A stretch of 64,000 nt of DNA, from positions 54,322,963 to 54,386,962 of the forward strand of contig CAMGYJ010000008.1 in NCBI GenBank assembly GCA_946122785.1. Reading direction: 5' to 3'. The DNA is from Linum tenue (lineage: Eukaryota; Streptophyta; Magnoliopsida; Malpighiales; Linaceae). Position numbers and translations under genes: made by a program. The notes under the pieces are model-generated. The model was not told the origin of the DNA. It searched no databases and saw only the letters and a list, made by a program, of their open reading frames with translations. Shown piece after piece: positions 51,924 to 63,997 of the stretch (positions are counted from its first letter, which is position 1; every line of letters begins with the position of its first letter).

Positions 51924-53336
51924 TGCTGTTTGCTTGATGTTTGATCGTATTGGCACTGTGGATGTGATTAGTGAATTGAATGGCTTTTGACTTCATGCAT
52001 GACAACTTGAGTGTGACTAAGACAGCCTATTATGATGACTGAGATGTGTAGTAGAGTTGTGTAGGGGTTCAGTTTTCAACTGTTTGCTTACCAACTGTGA
52101 CTTGGATTTGATCACTTGCTTTTGACAGTCATTTATGCATCTAGTTCAGGGAATCATAATGAGAGATAGAGCATATAGGTAGCCATGTGAGATTTGAGTC
52201 TGCTCGTTTCTTTCTTGTGCGATAGATCCCACTTCCATGATGTGTAGCATTCACGTTGTCACTAGCTAAGATGATGGAGGCATAGGATTAGCCCACGACC
52301 AAATTGACTGTCCTGATGTGTCATATCCCCTAGTCAGCCCATTTGAGCCGTGTGTTATCCTTTCTTTCGGTCTACAATGAAAAATCACCCTTTTGCATCT
52401 TTTAGAAGGTTCCACAGAGTGGTTTTTACATGTTTTCTGCTGTTTCTGCTAAATGTAATGTGAGGGTTGGAGGCAGTGCTTAAAAGTTGGGCATGTGTTT
52501 GAAAAATGTGCAGAGGTGGTGGTTCTCTTAAGGAATGAAAGAAAATAATAATAAAGAAAATCAAAGGAAAAAATATGAAAGCAAAAGAGAGCCACCACCA
52601 AAAATCTGAATAGTGCCCATTAAGTAGTGTTTCTTAGCAGTCTGGCTTGGAAATGCTAACATTTATATAACCTCCTTCGCTCTCGTGCCCTAAAGAATTT
52701 GAGTAATGCAGAATAGCAGAAAGAAAGTTACTGGTTTGCTTGACTGTGATTTTGTTGGGTTTGGAAATGTGGAACCTTGTGCTATTACTTCCACCACCTA
52801 AAAGGCCTTTTCCCCATGTGCAAGACCCTACCCAGTCATCTGAACCTGTTTCTAAGACCTCCGGATTAATTAGTGGTGACACCCCATATGTGAACTCTAG
52901 CATTTAGAGGCTGCATTCATGGTGAAGAGACGTTAGGGATTGAGAGAATAAGCATGCGCATTTTTCGCATCAAATTGTCCTGACCCCACTGGTCGAGAGT
53001 GAGCGATTCATTTTCTCATATTCTGTATACTCTTAATCCCGGTGAGGACCTAGATTGCTCGGTCTTAATTCTGATATCTTGAGCTTTGTGCATGAAGTGA
53101 CTGTTTTGAATAAGTGGTTGAGTCAAGTCTATGTTGGTTGGTAAACAGAAGGGAACTCTTCCTTTGCTCGACTTTATTGCATTCGAATGTCATCTGTGGT
53201 GGTTGTCTAGGTTGTCGTTGGAGTTTCCATGTGTTAATGATCGAAAGCCAGTATGATCCACGTGTTTTGTGCCGATATGATTTGCCCTAAAGCCTGCTTG
53301 ATTGAAACGTTTTGAGCTTACCTGGTGTCTGACTTG
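51924..53336 (+). other. Element D 3' non-coding region with purine-loop hairpin
   Basis: No ORF. At 52515-52599 arms GGTGGTGGTTCTCTT and AAGAGAGCCACCACC enclose a purine-rich loop. Sequence order follows that of B and E in reverse orientation. The PPT-like module seen in A, B, C and E is absent here. Confidence 0.55.
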
Positions 53337-53377
53337 GTTTGCTTGGGGACAAGCAAACGGTTAAGTGTGGGGGAATT
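53337..53377 (+). other. Element D 3' polypurine tract with tetraloop hairpin
   Basis: Arms GTTTGCTTG/CAAGCAAAC with loop GGGA (53337-53358), then GGTTAAGTGTGGGGGAATT next to the LTR. Confidence 0.8.
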
Positions 53378-54677
53378 TGATAACGATGAAATTGCACATG
53401 TTTGCACCCTTAGTTCTTATCCGTTTGTGGAGCATAGTCGTGTATTTTTTGCCTATTTTACGCCGGGTTGTGCTACTTTGTCACATTTCAGGTCCAGGAC
53501 GTCGCAGGAAAGGCTAAGCACGAGTTTCGGGGCATTCGGAAGTCATTCGGTCGAGTTGGAGCCAAAGCACGGGCGCGCCTAAATCAAAGCACGGTCGTGT
53601 TCCAGGACCGTGCTTTTACTGCCGAGGCTCTCTCCACGTTTGTCCTACACCAGCTCAAAACACGGGCGGGACTGACCCAAAACACGGCCGTGTCCATCAT
53701 AAAACACGCCCGTGTTTTCCCAAAGCAGCAGCCCGTGTTTTTAACACGTGGCAAGGCACGGGCGGGCTGGAGCAAATCACGGCCGTGCCCTCGACCGTGT
53801 TTTGCCCAGTGATGCCCTTTTAGGCAGATTTCAGCCAAAAGAGAGGGGGATTCGAATTTTAGAGAAACAGAGCGATTCCTAGAGAGAGAGAGCGACGAAC
53901 AAGAGTTCCCAAGTGCCCTAGCTTGATCTTCATCACCATTGGAGCTTCGCTTGAGCTTGGAGGAGTGCCGATCAACGTCCAGGAGCAGAAATCCATCCTT
54001 CACAGTATGATTTCCGCATCTGAATCTGCTTTTGCTTCCTTCTCCATGGAGTAGTTCTCCCATTCATCTGGGTATGGGAAACCCTAGATCTGTATGCTAG
54101 GTATGATTGTATGAACCCAAGTACAGAGTTTATGAATTGATTATATTGGATTGAGGCTTGAATGATTGAATGACTTGAATCCTTATCAAATTCCTGTTGT
54201 TTATGCTTTGACCTAGAATGAGAATATCTGCCAAGGTTGATAGAGTATCCTTAATTGAAGGTAGTGAATTGGCGACTTTAGTCGAGGAGCCAATTCGCTA
54301 TTATGTACCGAATTCAATTCAGTAGTGGAGGTTTGGTTCGTTAGGGCCTCAATCTGTTTACTCCGGTGGAGGTTAGTCGCCCGCTAGAGACTCAGATTGA
54401 GAGGGTCCGAAGACCTTTAGTCGAGACTTTAGACTGTTTAAGAACCTTCCGCAGTATAACTTTCATGAAAACTGAACTTGGTAAATAACCGTTTAACTTG
54501 CTTTGTGTTTTTGTTTGCTTGAATTTGCACTAAAGTTTCACTGCTAGATAACAAGAATTCACCGAGTAGTCATCAAATCTAGGACCCGAGTTGACATTAA
54601 AACCCAAACCCGCTATACTACGCTTTAGGAAGTGGTTACACTTGGCCATTTTCTAGAGTGACAGTAGGAGTGAGTCA
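53378..54677 (+). repeat. Element D 3' LTR
   Basis: 1300 bp from TGATAACGATG to GGAGTGAGTCA, close to 42957-43977 over the shared part. Palindrome array at about 53570-53805. Confidence 0.88.
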
Positions 54678-54962
54678 GCGTCTCCTGGAAAGCTGATTGG
54701 GGTTAATCTTGAAGACTCTTTCTAATCTACTGTGGTTGTCACTGATTCACCAAGATTGCCATCTGAGGCTGATTTTCAAAAAGTTATAAATGGTGTTAAG
54801 CCACATTCTAAGTCTCCTGGTAGTCCTATTAGTGTCCTGCAACATACTCACTCTCCATTCCAGATTCTTGGTGAATTGGGGGAGTGTGAGATTACTAGTT
54901 TGCAGGGTGCTCCTTTGAAAATTGGGAAGAAGAAAGGGCGTCAGCCCTTATCTTCAGGATGA
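54678..54962 (+). pseudogene. LINE ORF1 C-terminal part
   Basis: The frame runs with one stop (about 54718) to a TGA at 54960-54962. The product is Ser/Pro-rich and ends in a basic KIGKKKGRQP segment, in keeping with an L1 ORF1 C-terminus. The middle of ORF1 (the zinc-knuckle region expected after DUF4283) is missing between 42956 and here. Confidence 0.6.
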
Positions 54963-55150
54963 ATATTCTTTTCTGGAACATTAGGGGGTTTAACAAACCC
55001 TCTAAGAGGCGGAACTTGATGAGAGTCCTGAGGTTGAGGCAGGTGGAGGTAGTAGCAATATTGGAAACTAGGGTAAGGAAGTGTAAGCAGGATAAGATTT
55101 TGGAGGATTGCTTTGTTGGCTGGGAACGTTGTTTGAATTATGTGGACTAT
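54959..55150 (+). pseudogene. LINE ORF2 start: AP-endonuclease N-terminus
   Basis: MNILFWNIRGFN and AILETRV carry the Asn and Glu of the exonuclease/endonuclease/phosphatase fold that nicks target DNA. The ATG overlaps the ORF1 stop as ATGA. The frame is cut at 55150 by the LTR of E. Confidence 0.8.
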
Positions 55151-56549
55151 TGACTCTCTCCTACTGTCACTCTAGAAAATGGCCAAGTGTAACCACTTCC
55201 TAGAGCGTAGTATAGCGGGTTTGGGTTTCAATGTCAACCCGGGTCCTAGATGTGATGACTACTCAGTGAATTCGTATTATCTAGCAATGAAACTTTAGTG
55301 AAGGCCTAAACTCACAAGCAAACAAAGCAACTAAACGTTTGTATTCAGGTTAAGAGAGGTCACCCGGATATGGTTCCCCCTAGTCTGCAGTTAAGCCGGA
55401 TTGTAATTGCCAAGTTCAATTTCTATGATAGTTATACTGCAGAAGGTTCTTAATCAGTCTGAAGTCTCGACTAAAGGTCTTCAGACCCTCTCAATCTGAG
55501 TCTCTAGCTGGCGACTAACCTACACCGGAGTAAACAGATTGAGGCCCTAAGAACAAAACCTTCACTACCGAATGCAATTCGGTACAGAATAGTGATTGGC
55601 TCCTCGACTAAAGTCACCAATTCACTACCTTCAATCAAGAATACTCTATTAACCTAGGCAGATATTATCATTCTAGGTTAAAGCAGAAACAACAGGAATT
55701 TGATCAGGATTCAAGTCATTCAATCATTCAAACCTCAATCGAATATAATCAATATCATAGAATCAATACTTGGGTTCATACAATCAAACCTAACATACAG
55801 AACTAGGGTTTCCCATACCCAGATGAATGGGGGAACTACTCCATGGAGAGAGAAGTAAAAGCAGAATCAGACGCGGAAATCATACTGTGAAGATGGATTT
55901 CTGCTCCTGGACGTTGAATCGGCACTTCTCCAAGCTCAAACCAAGCTCCAATGGTGTTGAAGATCGATCTAGGGCACTTGGAGACTCTTGTTCGTCGCTT
56001 TCTCTCTCTAGGAATCACTCTGTCTCTCTAAAACTCCCATCTCCCTCTGTTTGGCTCGAATTAGGCTTAAAAACCGGTTTTCCCCGAGTTGCACGGCCAG
56101 GTGCACGGCCGTGCACTACACAATTCTGGCCGTGCACCCTCAAAACGCACCGTATCACTTAAGTCGACTCAGCCATCTTGCACGGCCAGGCGCACGGCCG
56201 TGCAAGTCTGGATTGTGGCCGTGCAAGCTCTCGCACCAACCCGCACGGCCAGGTTTGTATGTTGCACGGCCGTGCGGTTCTCTGCTCTGCCCGTGCGTGG
56301 CCTCGGCATGAGGCGCACGACCATATGGTGCAAGTGCACGGCCGTGCGTCTCCATGGTCTGGCCGTGCGGCTCCCCAACAAGCTCGCCCTTCGTCCGTTC
56401 GTCGTCCAATCGACCCCAAATTCACGTACTAGGACCTGAAATAACACAAACAAACACAACCTAGCGTGAAATCGGCCTAAAACACGAGAATCAACACCTC
56501 AAAAGGAGTAAGAGCAGGGGTAAAAACATGTGTAACTAACGGTCTATCA
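55151..56549 (-). repeat. Element E 3' LTR
   Basis: 1399 bp from TGACTCTCTCC to CGGTCTATCA. Palindrome array GCACGGCCGTGC at 56089-56375. The PPT-side ~110 bp closely match element B, while the other side resembles D LTRs. Confidence 0.85.
56089..56375. promoter_or_regulatory. Element E LTR palindrome array (GCACGGCCGTGC words)
   Basis: TTGCACGGCC, GGCCGTGCAAG and GCACGGCCGTGC recur about 175-460 nt from the U3 edge. The same wording is found in the internal array of B (5752-6085). Confidence 0.6.
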
Positions 56550-56590
56550 AACTCCCCCACACTTAACCGTTTGCTTGTCCCCAAGCAAAC
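56550..56590 (-). other. Element E 3' polypurine tract with tetraloop hairpin
   Basis: Same as in B and D: arms GTTTGCTTG/CAAGCAAAC, loop GGGA, then TTAAGTGTGGGGGAGTT beside the LTR. Confidence 0.8.
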
Positions 56591-57994
56591 CAAGTCAGAC
56601 ACTAGGTAAGCTTACATATTTCAATCAACCACCATTGGGGACAAGTCATAAAGGCACAGAACACGTGAATCGCACTGGTTTTCAAACATCAATACATGCA
56701 CAACCTCAATAACAACCTGGACAACCACCACAAAGGACATTCGAGTGCAGCAAATCGAGTACAGGAAGAGTCTCCCTTCTGTTCACTGGCCAACCTAGAC
56801 TTGATTCAACCACTTACTCAAAACAGTCAACTCATGCATCCAACTCAAGACATCAGAATAGAGACCGAGCAATCTAGGTCCTCACCGGGGTACAAGAGCA
56901 TATAGAAAATGAAAATGAATCACTCACTCTCGACCAGTGGGGTCAGGACAATCTGATGCGAAAGATGCGCATGCTATTTCTCTCAATTCCTATCATCTCT
57001 TCACCATGATGGCAGCCTCTGAATGCTAGAGTTCACATATGGGGTGTCACCACTAACTAATCAGGAGGTCTTAGACACAGGTTCAAATGACTGGCTAGGG
57101 TCTTGGACATGGGGAAAAGGCCTTTTAGGTGGTGGAAGTATTCATAGCAAAAGGCTCCACATTTTCCAAACACACAATCACAGTCAAACAACCCGGTATT
57201 TTCTTTCTGCTATTCTGCATTACTCAATATCTTAAGAGCACAGGAGCGAAGGAGGCATAAACATCAGCATTTCCAAGCCAGACTGCAAGAAACACTGCTT
57301 ACTGAGCATTATTCAGATTTTTAGTAGTGGCTCTCTTTTGCTTTCAATTTTTCTTTGTTTTTCTTTTATTTTTCTTTTCATTTCTTAAGAGAGCCACCAC
57401 TTCTGCACATATTTCAAACATCTGCCCAACTTTTAAGCACTACCTCCAACACTCACATAAACTTTAAGCAGAAACAGCAGAGAATGTATAAAAACCACTC
57501 TGTGGAACCTTCTAAAAGATGCAACAAGGGTGATTTTTTCCATTATAGACCAAAAGAAAGGATAACACACGGCTCAAAGGGGCTGACTAGGGGGTATGAC
57601 ACATCAGGACAGTCAGTTTTGGGCGTGGGCTAATCCTATGCCTCCATCATCTCAGCTAGTGACAACGTGAATGCTACACATCATGGAAGAGGAACCTATC
57701 GCACAAGAAAGAAACGAGCAGGCTCAAATCTCACATGGCTACCTATATGCTCTATCTCACATTCTGATACCCTGAACTAGATGCATAAACGACTGTCAAG
57801 GACAAGTAATCAGATCAAGTCAGATTAAGTCACAGTTGGCAAGCAAACAGTTGAAAAACTGAACCCCTACATCGTTCTACTGCACATCTCAGTCCTCATC
57901 ATAGGTTGTCCTAGTCGCAAACAAGTTGTCATGCATCAATCCGAAAACCAATCAATTCATCCATCAAAACACAGTGCCAATATGATCAAACAGC
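56591..57994 (-). other. Element E 3' non-coding region with purine-loop hairpin
   Basis: Closely matches B 1687-3086. Hairpin arms TAGTGGCTCTCTT and AAGAGAGCCACCACT at 57324-57402. No ORF is supported. Confidence 0.6.
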
Positions 57995-58049
57995 AGTACT
58001 TGGAGCCCTCAAATCGTAAGATTCGGACAGCGGACTAGGCTCCAAGCAC
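57995..58049 (-). other. Element E double-hairpin RNA motif
   Basis: Minus-strand arms CTTGGAGCC/GGCTCCAAG, strand CTAGTCCGCTGTCC and inner stem GAATC/GATTT. Confidence 0.65.
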
Positions 58050-58082
58050 ACAAACAGATCTAATGCAGTCAAAAGATAAACA

Positions 58083-58118
58083 CCCCCCCACACTTAAGAT
58101 CGACATTGTCCTCAATGG
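58083..58118 (-). other. Element E internal PPT-like module
   Basis: CATTG-AGGA-CAATG hairpin (58104-58117), then CTTAAGTGTGGGGGGG on the minus strand. Confidence 0.6.
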
Positions 58119-58345
58119 AGAAGAGGAAAGGAAAGGGGAACGATGTTACCGGTATGCACAGACTGTAGGAGACTGGAAACGGACCAGGCGGGAACACAGC
58201 ACAGCTCAAGGAAAACAGAGGAGCTCAACCAGAATATGTTAGGTCCGATGGCAGCCCAATAAGACATCATCCAGAACAAAGAAAACAAACCAAAACCAAA
58301 CCAAAACGCAATCCGACTCGAAACATAAGAAAGAAAGTCAAACCG

Positions 58346-58400
58346 TGGTGGGGTTGCCTCCCCACAAGCGCTTCTTTACCGTCGTTTAGCTGGACGCCCA
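58346..58400 (-). other. Element E post-pol AGGCAA hairpin
   Basis: Begins just after the gag-pol stop: GGACGCCCATGG-like block overlap, CCAGC, AAGCGCTTG, and the GTGGGG/CCCCAC hairpin with loop AGGCAA at 58348-58365. Confidence 0.6.
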
Positions 58401-58408
58401 TGGCGGAA

Positions 58409-61400
58409 CTAAGGGTCCGCGAGTTCCACTACCAACTCCGCGCGTTCGACCTCGTCTCCCAGGTAGAGCTTGAGACGATGGCCGTTCACTTTAAACGGCT
58501 CAGTCTGCGGGTTGGCAATCTCGATAGTGCCATACGGGAACACCTGTGTGACCGTGAACGGTCCAGACCTCCGGGAGCGGAGTTTTCCGGGAAAGAGCTT
58601 CAGGCGAGAGTTGTAAAGGAGAACTCGATCACCAACCTGGAACTCCTTCGGACCCCGCAACCGTGCATCGTGGAGGCGCTTAGTGCGCTCCTTGTACAGC
58701 TTGGTGTTCTCATAGGCGTGGTAACGCCACTCTTCCAGCTCCAACATCTGCATTTTACGCTCAGTACCTGCAACACGAACATCCAAGTTGAGCAGCTTAA
58801 GGGCCCAGAAGGCCTTGTGCTCTAGCTCCACGGGCAAATGGCAAGCCTTTCCATAGACAAGCCGGTACGGTGAAGTACCAATAGGTGTCTTGTAGGCAGT
58901 GCGATACGCCCATAGAGCATCATCGAGCTTGGTGGACCAATCTTTGCGGGACTGATCCACCGTCTTCTCCAGGATCCGCTTGAGCTCCCGGTTCGTCAGC
59001 TCGGCCTGGCCACTGGTCTGGGGATGATAGGCCACGGACACCTTGTGAGTCACACCACAGTGAGACAGTAGTTTATCAAATTGGCCCTGGAAATGGGTGC
59101 CTCTATCGCTTATGATGGCTCTAGGTGTCCCGAACCGGGAGAAGAGCTGCTTCAAAAAACCACAAACACGTCTAGCATCATTGGTGGGCAAAGCTTGCGC
59201 CTCAGCCCACCTAGAGACGTAGTCAACAGCAACCAGAATATATGTGTTACCAAAAGATGGAGGGAAGGGGCCCATGAAGTCGATACCCCAGACATCAAAA
59301 ATCTCACAAGTTATAAACACATTCTGGGGCATCTCATCACGGGCAGAGATGTTACCTGACCTCTGGCATCGGTCGCACCTGCGTGCGAAGGCGTCTGCAT
59401 CCTTGAAGAGCGTGGGCCAGTAAAAACCCGACTGGAGCACCTTCCTCGCCGTGCGGTTTCCTCCGTGATGACCGCCAGTAGGTCCCTCATGACAGTGAGA
59501 TAGAATGCCCTCCATCTCACTCTCCATAACACAACGACGGATGATCCCGTCGGCTCCGATCCGAAAAAGATGTGGGTCATCCCAAAAGTAGTACTTCAGA
59601 TCGGAGAAGAACTTCCTCTTGGCGTGAGTCGCCATCCCCTTGGGCAGCCGCTGGCCCACCAAATAGTTCGCAAAATCAGAGTACCAGGGGGTGACACTCT
59701 CCACCAAGCACAACATCATCAACCTCTCGTCTGGGAAGGAGTCATCAATCTCCTCCACGAGGTTGTCCGCAGGAGGTGCGTCCAACCGGGAGAGGTGATC
59801 AGCTACAACATTTTCTGCTCCCTTCTTGTCCCGGATCTCAATGTCGAACTCCTGCAGCAGCAAGATCCATCGTATGAGCCGAGGCTTGGCATCTGCCTTG
59901 CTCATCAGGTATCTAATCGCGGAGTGATCTGTGTACACGGTTACATGGGACAAGACCAGATAGGGGCGAAACTTATCGAAGGCAAACACCACTGCAAGCA
60001 GCTCCTTCTCTGTGGTGGTGTAATTCTCCTGGGCATCATTCAGAGTCTTCGAGGCGTAGTAGATAGGTCGGAAGTGTTGATCTCGCCTCTGTCCCAAAAC
60101 AGCTCCAACAGCAAAGTTACTGGCGTCGCACATCAGCTCAAATGGTAGGGACCAGTCAGGAACCACCATGATAGGAGCCTGGGTGAGCTTCTCCTTCAAG
60201 GTGGTGAACGCCGCTGTGCAAGCATCAGTGAACTGGAAGGGGGCATCCTTCTCCAGAAGCTTAGTCAGGGGCAGGGCGATCTTCGAGAAATCCTTGATGA
60301 ACCGCCTGTAGAAACCTGCATGGCCAAGAAAACTCCGGATCCCCTTTACAGATGTGGGAGGGGGCAGCTTGCTGATAGTCTCAATCTTTGCTCTGTCCAC
60401 CTCAATCCCCATCTTGGAGATCTTATGCCCAAGAACTATGCCTTCTCGAACCATGAAGTGACACTTCTCCCAACTCAGTGCCAGGTTCGTTTCTTCACAC
60501 CGTTTAAGAACGAGTTCCAGGTTGTGGAGACAGTGAGAGAAGGAGTCTCCATAAACCGAGAAGTCGTCCATAAACACCTCCATGATCTCGCCGACCAGAC
60601 GGTCAAAGATGGCGAGCATGCATCGCTGAAAAGTGGCTGGGGCGTTGCACAGCCCAAATGGAATCCTCCGGTAAGCAAATGTGCCGAAGGGGCAGGTGAA
60701 AGTGGTCTTCGCCTGGTCCTCCGGTGCTATAGGGATCTGAAAGTACCCGGACATCCCATCCAGGAAGCAGTAGAACTCGTGCCCCGCCAATCTCTCCAGC
60801 ATCTGATCAATGAACGGCAGCGGGAAATGGTCCTTCCGAGTAGCGTCGTTGAGACGCCGATAGTTGATGCAAACACGGTACCCAGTCACCGTGCGCATCG
60901 GAATGAGCTCGTTCTTCTCGTTAGGCACCACGGTCATCCCACCCTTTTTGGGCACCACCTGGGTGGGACTGACCCACTCGCTGTCAGAAATGGCGAAGAT
61001 GATCCCCGCGTCCATCAGCTTCACGATCTCTGCCCGAACCACAGCCTCCAAGTTCGGCGTCAATCTCCTCTGCGGCTGCCTCACTGGCCGCATCTCATCC
61101 TCCAGCAGTATCCGGTGCGAGCAAAAAGAGGGGCTGATCCCCCGGATATCTGTGATCTTCCATGCCAAAGCTCGCTCGTACTGCTTTAGCAAGGCCACCA
61201 GTCTGGTCTTCTGCTCGGGTGTGAGGGTCGAGCTGATGATAACTGGCAGCTTATTCCCCTCCCGGAGAAATGCATACTCCAAATGAGGAGGGAGGGGCTT
61301 AAGCTCCAGCTCTGGTGGTTCCTCCAAAGAAGTGGTGATGCGGGTGGAGGATGAGATTGGTTTAAACAGCCTGTCGCCCTCCAAGAAGGGGCCACTCTCC

Positions 61401-63997
61401 AATGCGGCCAACTGCTCCGCCAGCTGCGGCTCCTGCAACGCCTGCTCACCTAGCAAAATACAACGCTCAAGAGCATCATCAGTACCCGCACTCGTGATGG
61501 CGAGTGCGGTCTCAAAATCAGCAAGCACATCACAGTAGTCTATGTCATCATGCAAATGAGAATGTTTCCCATTGTCAGACACAGAAAAAGTAGCCTGTTC
61601 ATCACCAGCACGCAGAATCAATTTACCACTATGCACATCAATAAGCGCCTTGGCGGTGGCGAGAAACGGTCTACCCAAAATCAAAGGCACATCCACCTCC
61701 TCATTTATATCCAAAATAACAAAATCAACAGGATATGTGAATGCACCAACATTAACAAGCAAGTCCTCAATGATACCCCTAGGATGCACGATAGAACGAT
61801 CAGCTAACTGAATGCTCATCCTAGTAGCTCTAGGTTCACCTAGGTCTAGCTTCTTAAACAATTTATAGGGCATGACGTTAATGCTAGCGCCTAGGTCCGC
61901 CAAGGACTTTCCTACATGCATGCTGCCAATAACAAGAGGGATAGTGAAACTCCCTGGGTCTTTGCGCTTCTCTGGCAGCTTGTTCTGCAGGATGGCAGAA
62001 CACTCCTCGCTGAGCATCACTGTCGAAAGATCCCCAAGTTTCTTCTTCTTGGTGAGGAGGTCTTTCATAAACTTGGCATACTTGGGCATCTTCGACAGTG
62101 CCTCCACGAACGGCATGCTGATGTTCACCTGCTTCAACATTGCCATGAACTTGGCAAACTCTGTCTCCAGCCTGTCTTTATGAAGTCTAGTGGGGAAAGG
62201 CAGCTGGGGTGTATGCTCCTTAACCACAGGTTGTGGCTTGGGAGCAGGTGCTGCGCTGCCTTCCTCCACTTCTGCAGTATCAGCTGGAGGTGTTGAAGCA
62301 GGAAGTGGTTCGGCTTGCCTGAGCTGGGCAGGAGCAGCAGACATGGTCTTACCACTCCTGGTGGTGATGACATGGGCAGTCTCGTGAGGGTCGCGAGGAT
62401 TGGGGACAGTGGTGGCAGGCAGAGTCCCCGGTGCCCTGGTAGTGTTCTGGCGAGCTAAGCCCCCTATCTGGTGCTGGAGATCCTGCAGAATGGCACCCTG
62501 GTTCCTCTGGCCTGCCTCCAGTGAAGCTATGGACTGATCCATCCTCGTGATAGTCGCCTGGCTGGTGGTCATGAATGCCGCCAAAACGTTCTTCAGCTCG
62601 GTCATCTGATTATCGGGAGCTGGCGCTGCTGCGGGCTCGGCATACTGACGCTGAGGCTGCTGAAATGGCTGCCCTTGCCTAGGCTGGTAAGGCGGCTGCT
62701 GTGGTGGTGGCCCCTGCCTAGCCTGGAAGGGCTGCCTCTGCTGGAAACCACCTGCTGGTGCTGGGAAACCAGGTGGCTTGGCGGTGTTATTGCTCCAGGC
62801 AAAGTTGGGATGCTGGCGCCATCCCTCATTGTAGGTGTTGCTGTATGGGTCCAGGCGCCGAGCATTTGCTATGAAGTCCACCTGCTCTTGGGGACTAGAA
62901 GACTCCCTCATAGACTGACAATCCTCCACCAGGTTGTTCGGGCTCTCACACCACTGACACTGAGCTACTGGAGGCGTAGCTACACCTCGGCCCGGAAGGA
63001 GACTGTTAGGCTGCTTCAATGTCTGCACCAACTCAGCCACCTGCTGCTCTAACCCGGATCTGGCCTCCATAGCATGCACACCACGGTCCCGGGAATGCCT
63101 GCCTCTGCTGCTCTGCCCCCAGGAATGATCGCGGGCAGCCAAAGTACTGATCATCTGGTTCAGCTCGGGTGGAGTCTTAGTAAGGATATCCCCTCCTGGG
63201 CAAAGAGACTCGATCACCCTCTGGCTGTCTGGGGTGATGGCACTGTAGAAGTTCCCCACTGTGAAAGCATCGCTGAAGCCATGATGGGGACACTGCCAGA
63301 AGTATCCCATGTACCGCTTCCATGCATCACGAAGGGACTCATCTGGCTCTTGGCGGAAGTGAGTGATCTCCCGCTGTATCTCCGTGGTCTTCGATGCCGG
63401 ATAATACCGGTGCACGAACTTGTCAGCCAAATCGTCCCAAGAGGTGATGGACAATGGGGGTTGGGTCTCCAACCACCTCTTAGCATTCCCCGCCAGAGAA
63501 TGGGGGAAGAGGTGAAGGCGGATTGCATCATCCGGAACACCATTCAGCTTGAACCCGTTCGTCAGCTGCAGAAAACGGGAAAGGTGTACCCGGGCTTCCT
63601 CATCCTTCAAGCCATGGAACTGGATAGAGGTGGTGATGAGCTGAATCCAGCATGGCTTGATCTCAAAGTTGTTTGCAGGAATGGGCGGATAGAGGATGAC
63701 CGGGCGGATGTCAGCAATCCGTGGAGTATAGTAGTACTCCAGGGTGGGACCCGGTGGTGGTGGATGGTGATGGTGCCCAGCTCCCTGGGGGTGTTGGTCG
63801 TTCCCCAGGATCTGGTTCTGAGGAGGCGGGTTCTTATCGCCTTCCATCTCGTGCTCTTCCTCAGAGTCGCTGGTCAAATGGCCGTCTCGGCGCTCCACCG
63901 TAGCCAGTCTAGCTTGCTGTTGTCTCCGAAGTTGTTTGCAGGTGCGCTCAATCTCAGGGTTCAACGGCAGTAAACCTCCCGACTGGCTACGGGTCAT
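58409..63997 (-). CDS. Element E gag-pol polyprotein (gag, protease, RT, RNase H, integrase)
   Basis: A single 1862-residue frame with no stop. Start MTRSQSG equals that of B. Order: gag domain (about 95-310); a knuckle near 345-360 reading [14 protein letters not shown], where the zinc-binding His is Asn; protease [11 protein letters not shown] near 701; RT with FMDDFSVYG near 1144; RNase H with MCDASN near 1290 and TDHSAIRYL near 1355; integrase with CX2C (CDRC), WGIDFMGPF near 1570, SDRGTHF near 1629 and the catalytic Glu of GQAELTNRE near 1665. All catalytic residues I looked for are present. This is the full enzyme set for reverse transcription and integration. It is the likely helper for pol-less relatives such as B. 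The exact protein boundaries are made by its own protease and cannot be read here. Confidence 0.93.
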   Translation of the reverse strand: MTRSQSGGLLPLNPEIERTCKQLRRQQQARLATVERRDGHLTSDSEEEHEMEGDKNPPPQNQILGNDQHPQGAGHHHHPPPPGPTLEYYYTPRIADIRPVILYPPIPANNFEIKPCWIQLITTSIQFHGLKDEEARVHLSRFLQLTNGFKLNGVPDDAIRLHLFPHSLAGNAKRWLETQPPLSITSWDDLADKFVHRYYPASKTTEIQREITHFRQEPDESLRDAWKRYMGYFWQCPHHGFSDAFTVGNFYSAITPDSQRVIESLCPGGDILTKTPPELNQMISTLAARDHSWGQSSRGRHSRDRGVHAMEARSGLEQQVAELVQTLKQPNSLLPGRGVATPPVAQCQWCESPNNLVEDCQSMRESSSPQEQVDFIANARRLDPYSNTYNEGWRQHPNFAWSNNTAKPPGFPAPAGGFQQRQPFQARQGPPPQQPPYQPRQGQPFQQPQRQYAEPAAAPAPDNQMTELKNVLAAFMTTSQATITRMDQSIASLEAGQRNQGAILQDLQHQIGGLARQNTTRAPGTLPATTVPNPRDPHETAHVITTRSGKTMSAAPAQLRQAEPLPASTPPADTAEVEEGSAAPAPKPQPVVKEHTPQLPFPTRLHKDRLETEFAKFMAMLKQVNISMPFVEALSKMPKYAKFMKDLLTKKKKLGDLSTVMLSEECSAILQNKLPEKRKDPGSFTIPLVIGSMHVGKSLADLGASINVMPYKLFKKLDLGEPRATRMSIQLADRSIVHPRGIIEDLLVNVGAFTYPVDFVILDINEEVDVPLILGRPFLATAKALIDVHSGKLILRAGDEQATFSVSDNGKHSHLHDDIDYCDVLADFETALAITSAGTDDALERCILLGEQALQEPQLAEQLAALESGPFLEGDRLFKPISSSTRITTSLEEPPELELKPLPPHLEYAFLREGNKLPVIISSTLTPEQKTRLVALLKQYERALAWKITDIRGISPSFCSHRILLEDEMRPVRQPQRRLTPNLEAVVRAEIVKLMDAGIIFAISDSEWVSPTQVVPKKGGMTVVPNEKNELIPMRTVTGYRVCINYRRLNDATRKDHFPLPFIDQMLERLAGHEFYCFLDGMSGYFQIPIAPEDQAKTTFTCPFGTFAYRRIPFGLCNAPATFQRCMLAIFDRLVGEIMEVFMDDFSVYGDSFSHCLHNLELVLKRCEETNLALSWEKCHFMVREGIVLGHKISKMGIEVDRAKIETISKLPPPTSVKGIRSFLGHAGFYRRFIKDFSKIALPLTKLLEKDAPFQFTDACTAAFTTLKEKLTQAPIMVVPDWSLPFELMCDASNFAVGAVLGQRRDQHFRPIYYASKTLNDAQENYTTTEKELLAVVFAFDKFRPYLVLSHVTVYTDHSAIRYLMSKADAKPRLIRWILLLQEFDIEIRDKKGAENVVADHLSRLDAPPADNLVEEIDDSFPDERLMMLCLVESVTPWYSDFANYLVGQRLPKGMATHAKRKFFSDLKYYFWDDPHLFRIGADGIIRRCVMESEMEGILSHCHEGPTGGHHGGNRTARKVLQSGFYWPTLFKDADAFARRCDRCQRSGNISARDEMPQNVFITCEIFDVWGIDFMGPFPPSFGNTYILVAVDYVSRWAEAQALPTNDARRVCGFLKQLFSRFGTPRAIISDRGTHFQGQFDKLLSHCGVTHKVSVAYHPQTSGQAELTNRELKRILEKTVDQSRKDWSTKLDDALWAYRTAYKTPIGTSPYRLVYGKACHLPVELEHKAFWALKLLNLDVRVAGTERKMQMLELEEWRYHAYENTKLYKERTKRLHDARLRGPKEFQVGDRVLLYNSRLKLFPGKLRSRRSGPFTVTQVFPYGTIEIANPQTEPFKVNGHRLKLYLGDEVERAELVVELADP

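Larger units (their letters stand above)
42957..54677 (+). mobile_element. Element D: Athila-type element with gag, pol and ATHILA ORF, decayed
   Basis: Order: 5' LTR (truncated), gag, protease (split by a DNA transposon), RT, RNase H, integrase, AGGCAA hairpin, palindromes with TATA, intron with two double hairpins, ATHILA ORF, third double hairpin, 3' UTR, PPT, 3' LTR. It is the only copy in the window holding both pol and the ATHILA cassette. The flanks show no matching TSD, and a central part of the host LINE ORF1 is missing. Confidence 0.85.

Noticed and set aside
53570..53805. CRISPR-like or satellite array of short repeats
   Set aside because: The words are palindromes at irregular spacing inside LTRs, without constant repeat and spacer lengths, in a plant genome.
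60320..61189. Long + strand frames across 59570-63973
   Set aside because: They are antisense to the intact gag-pol of E and have no domains.
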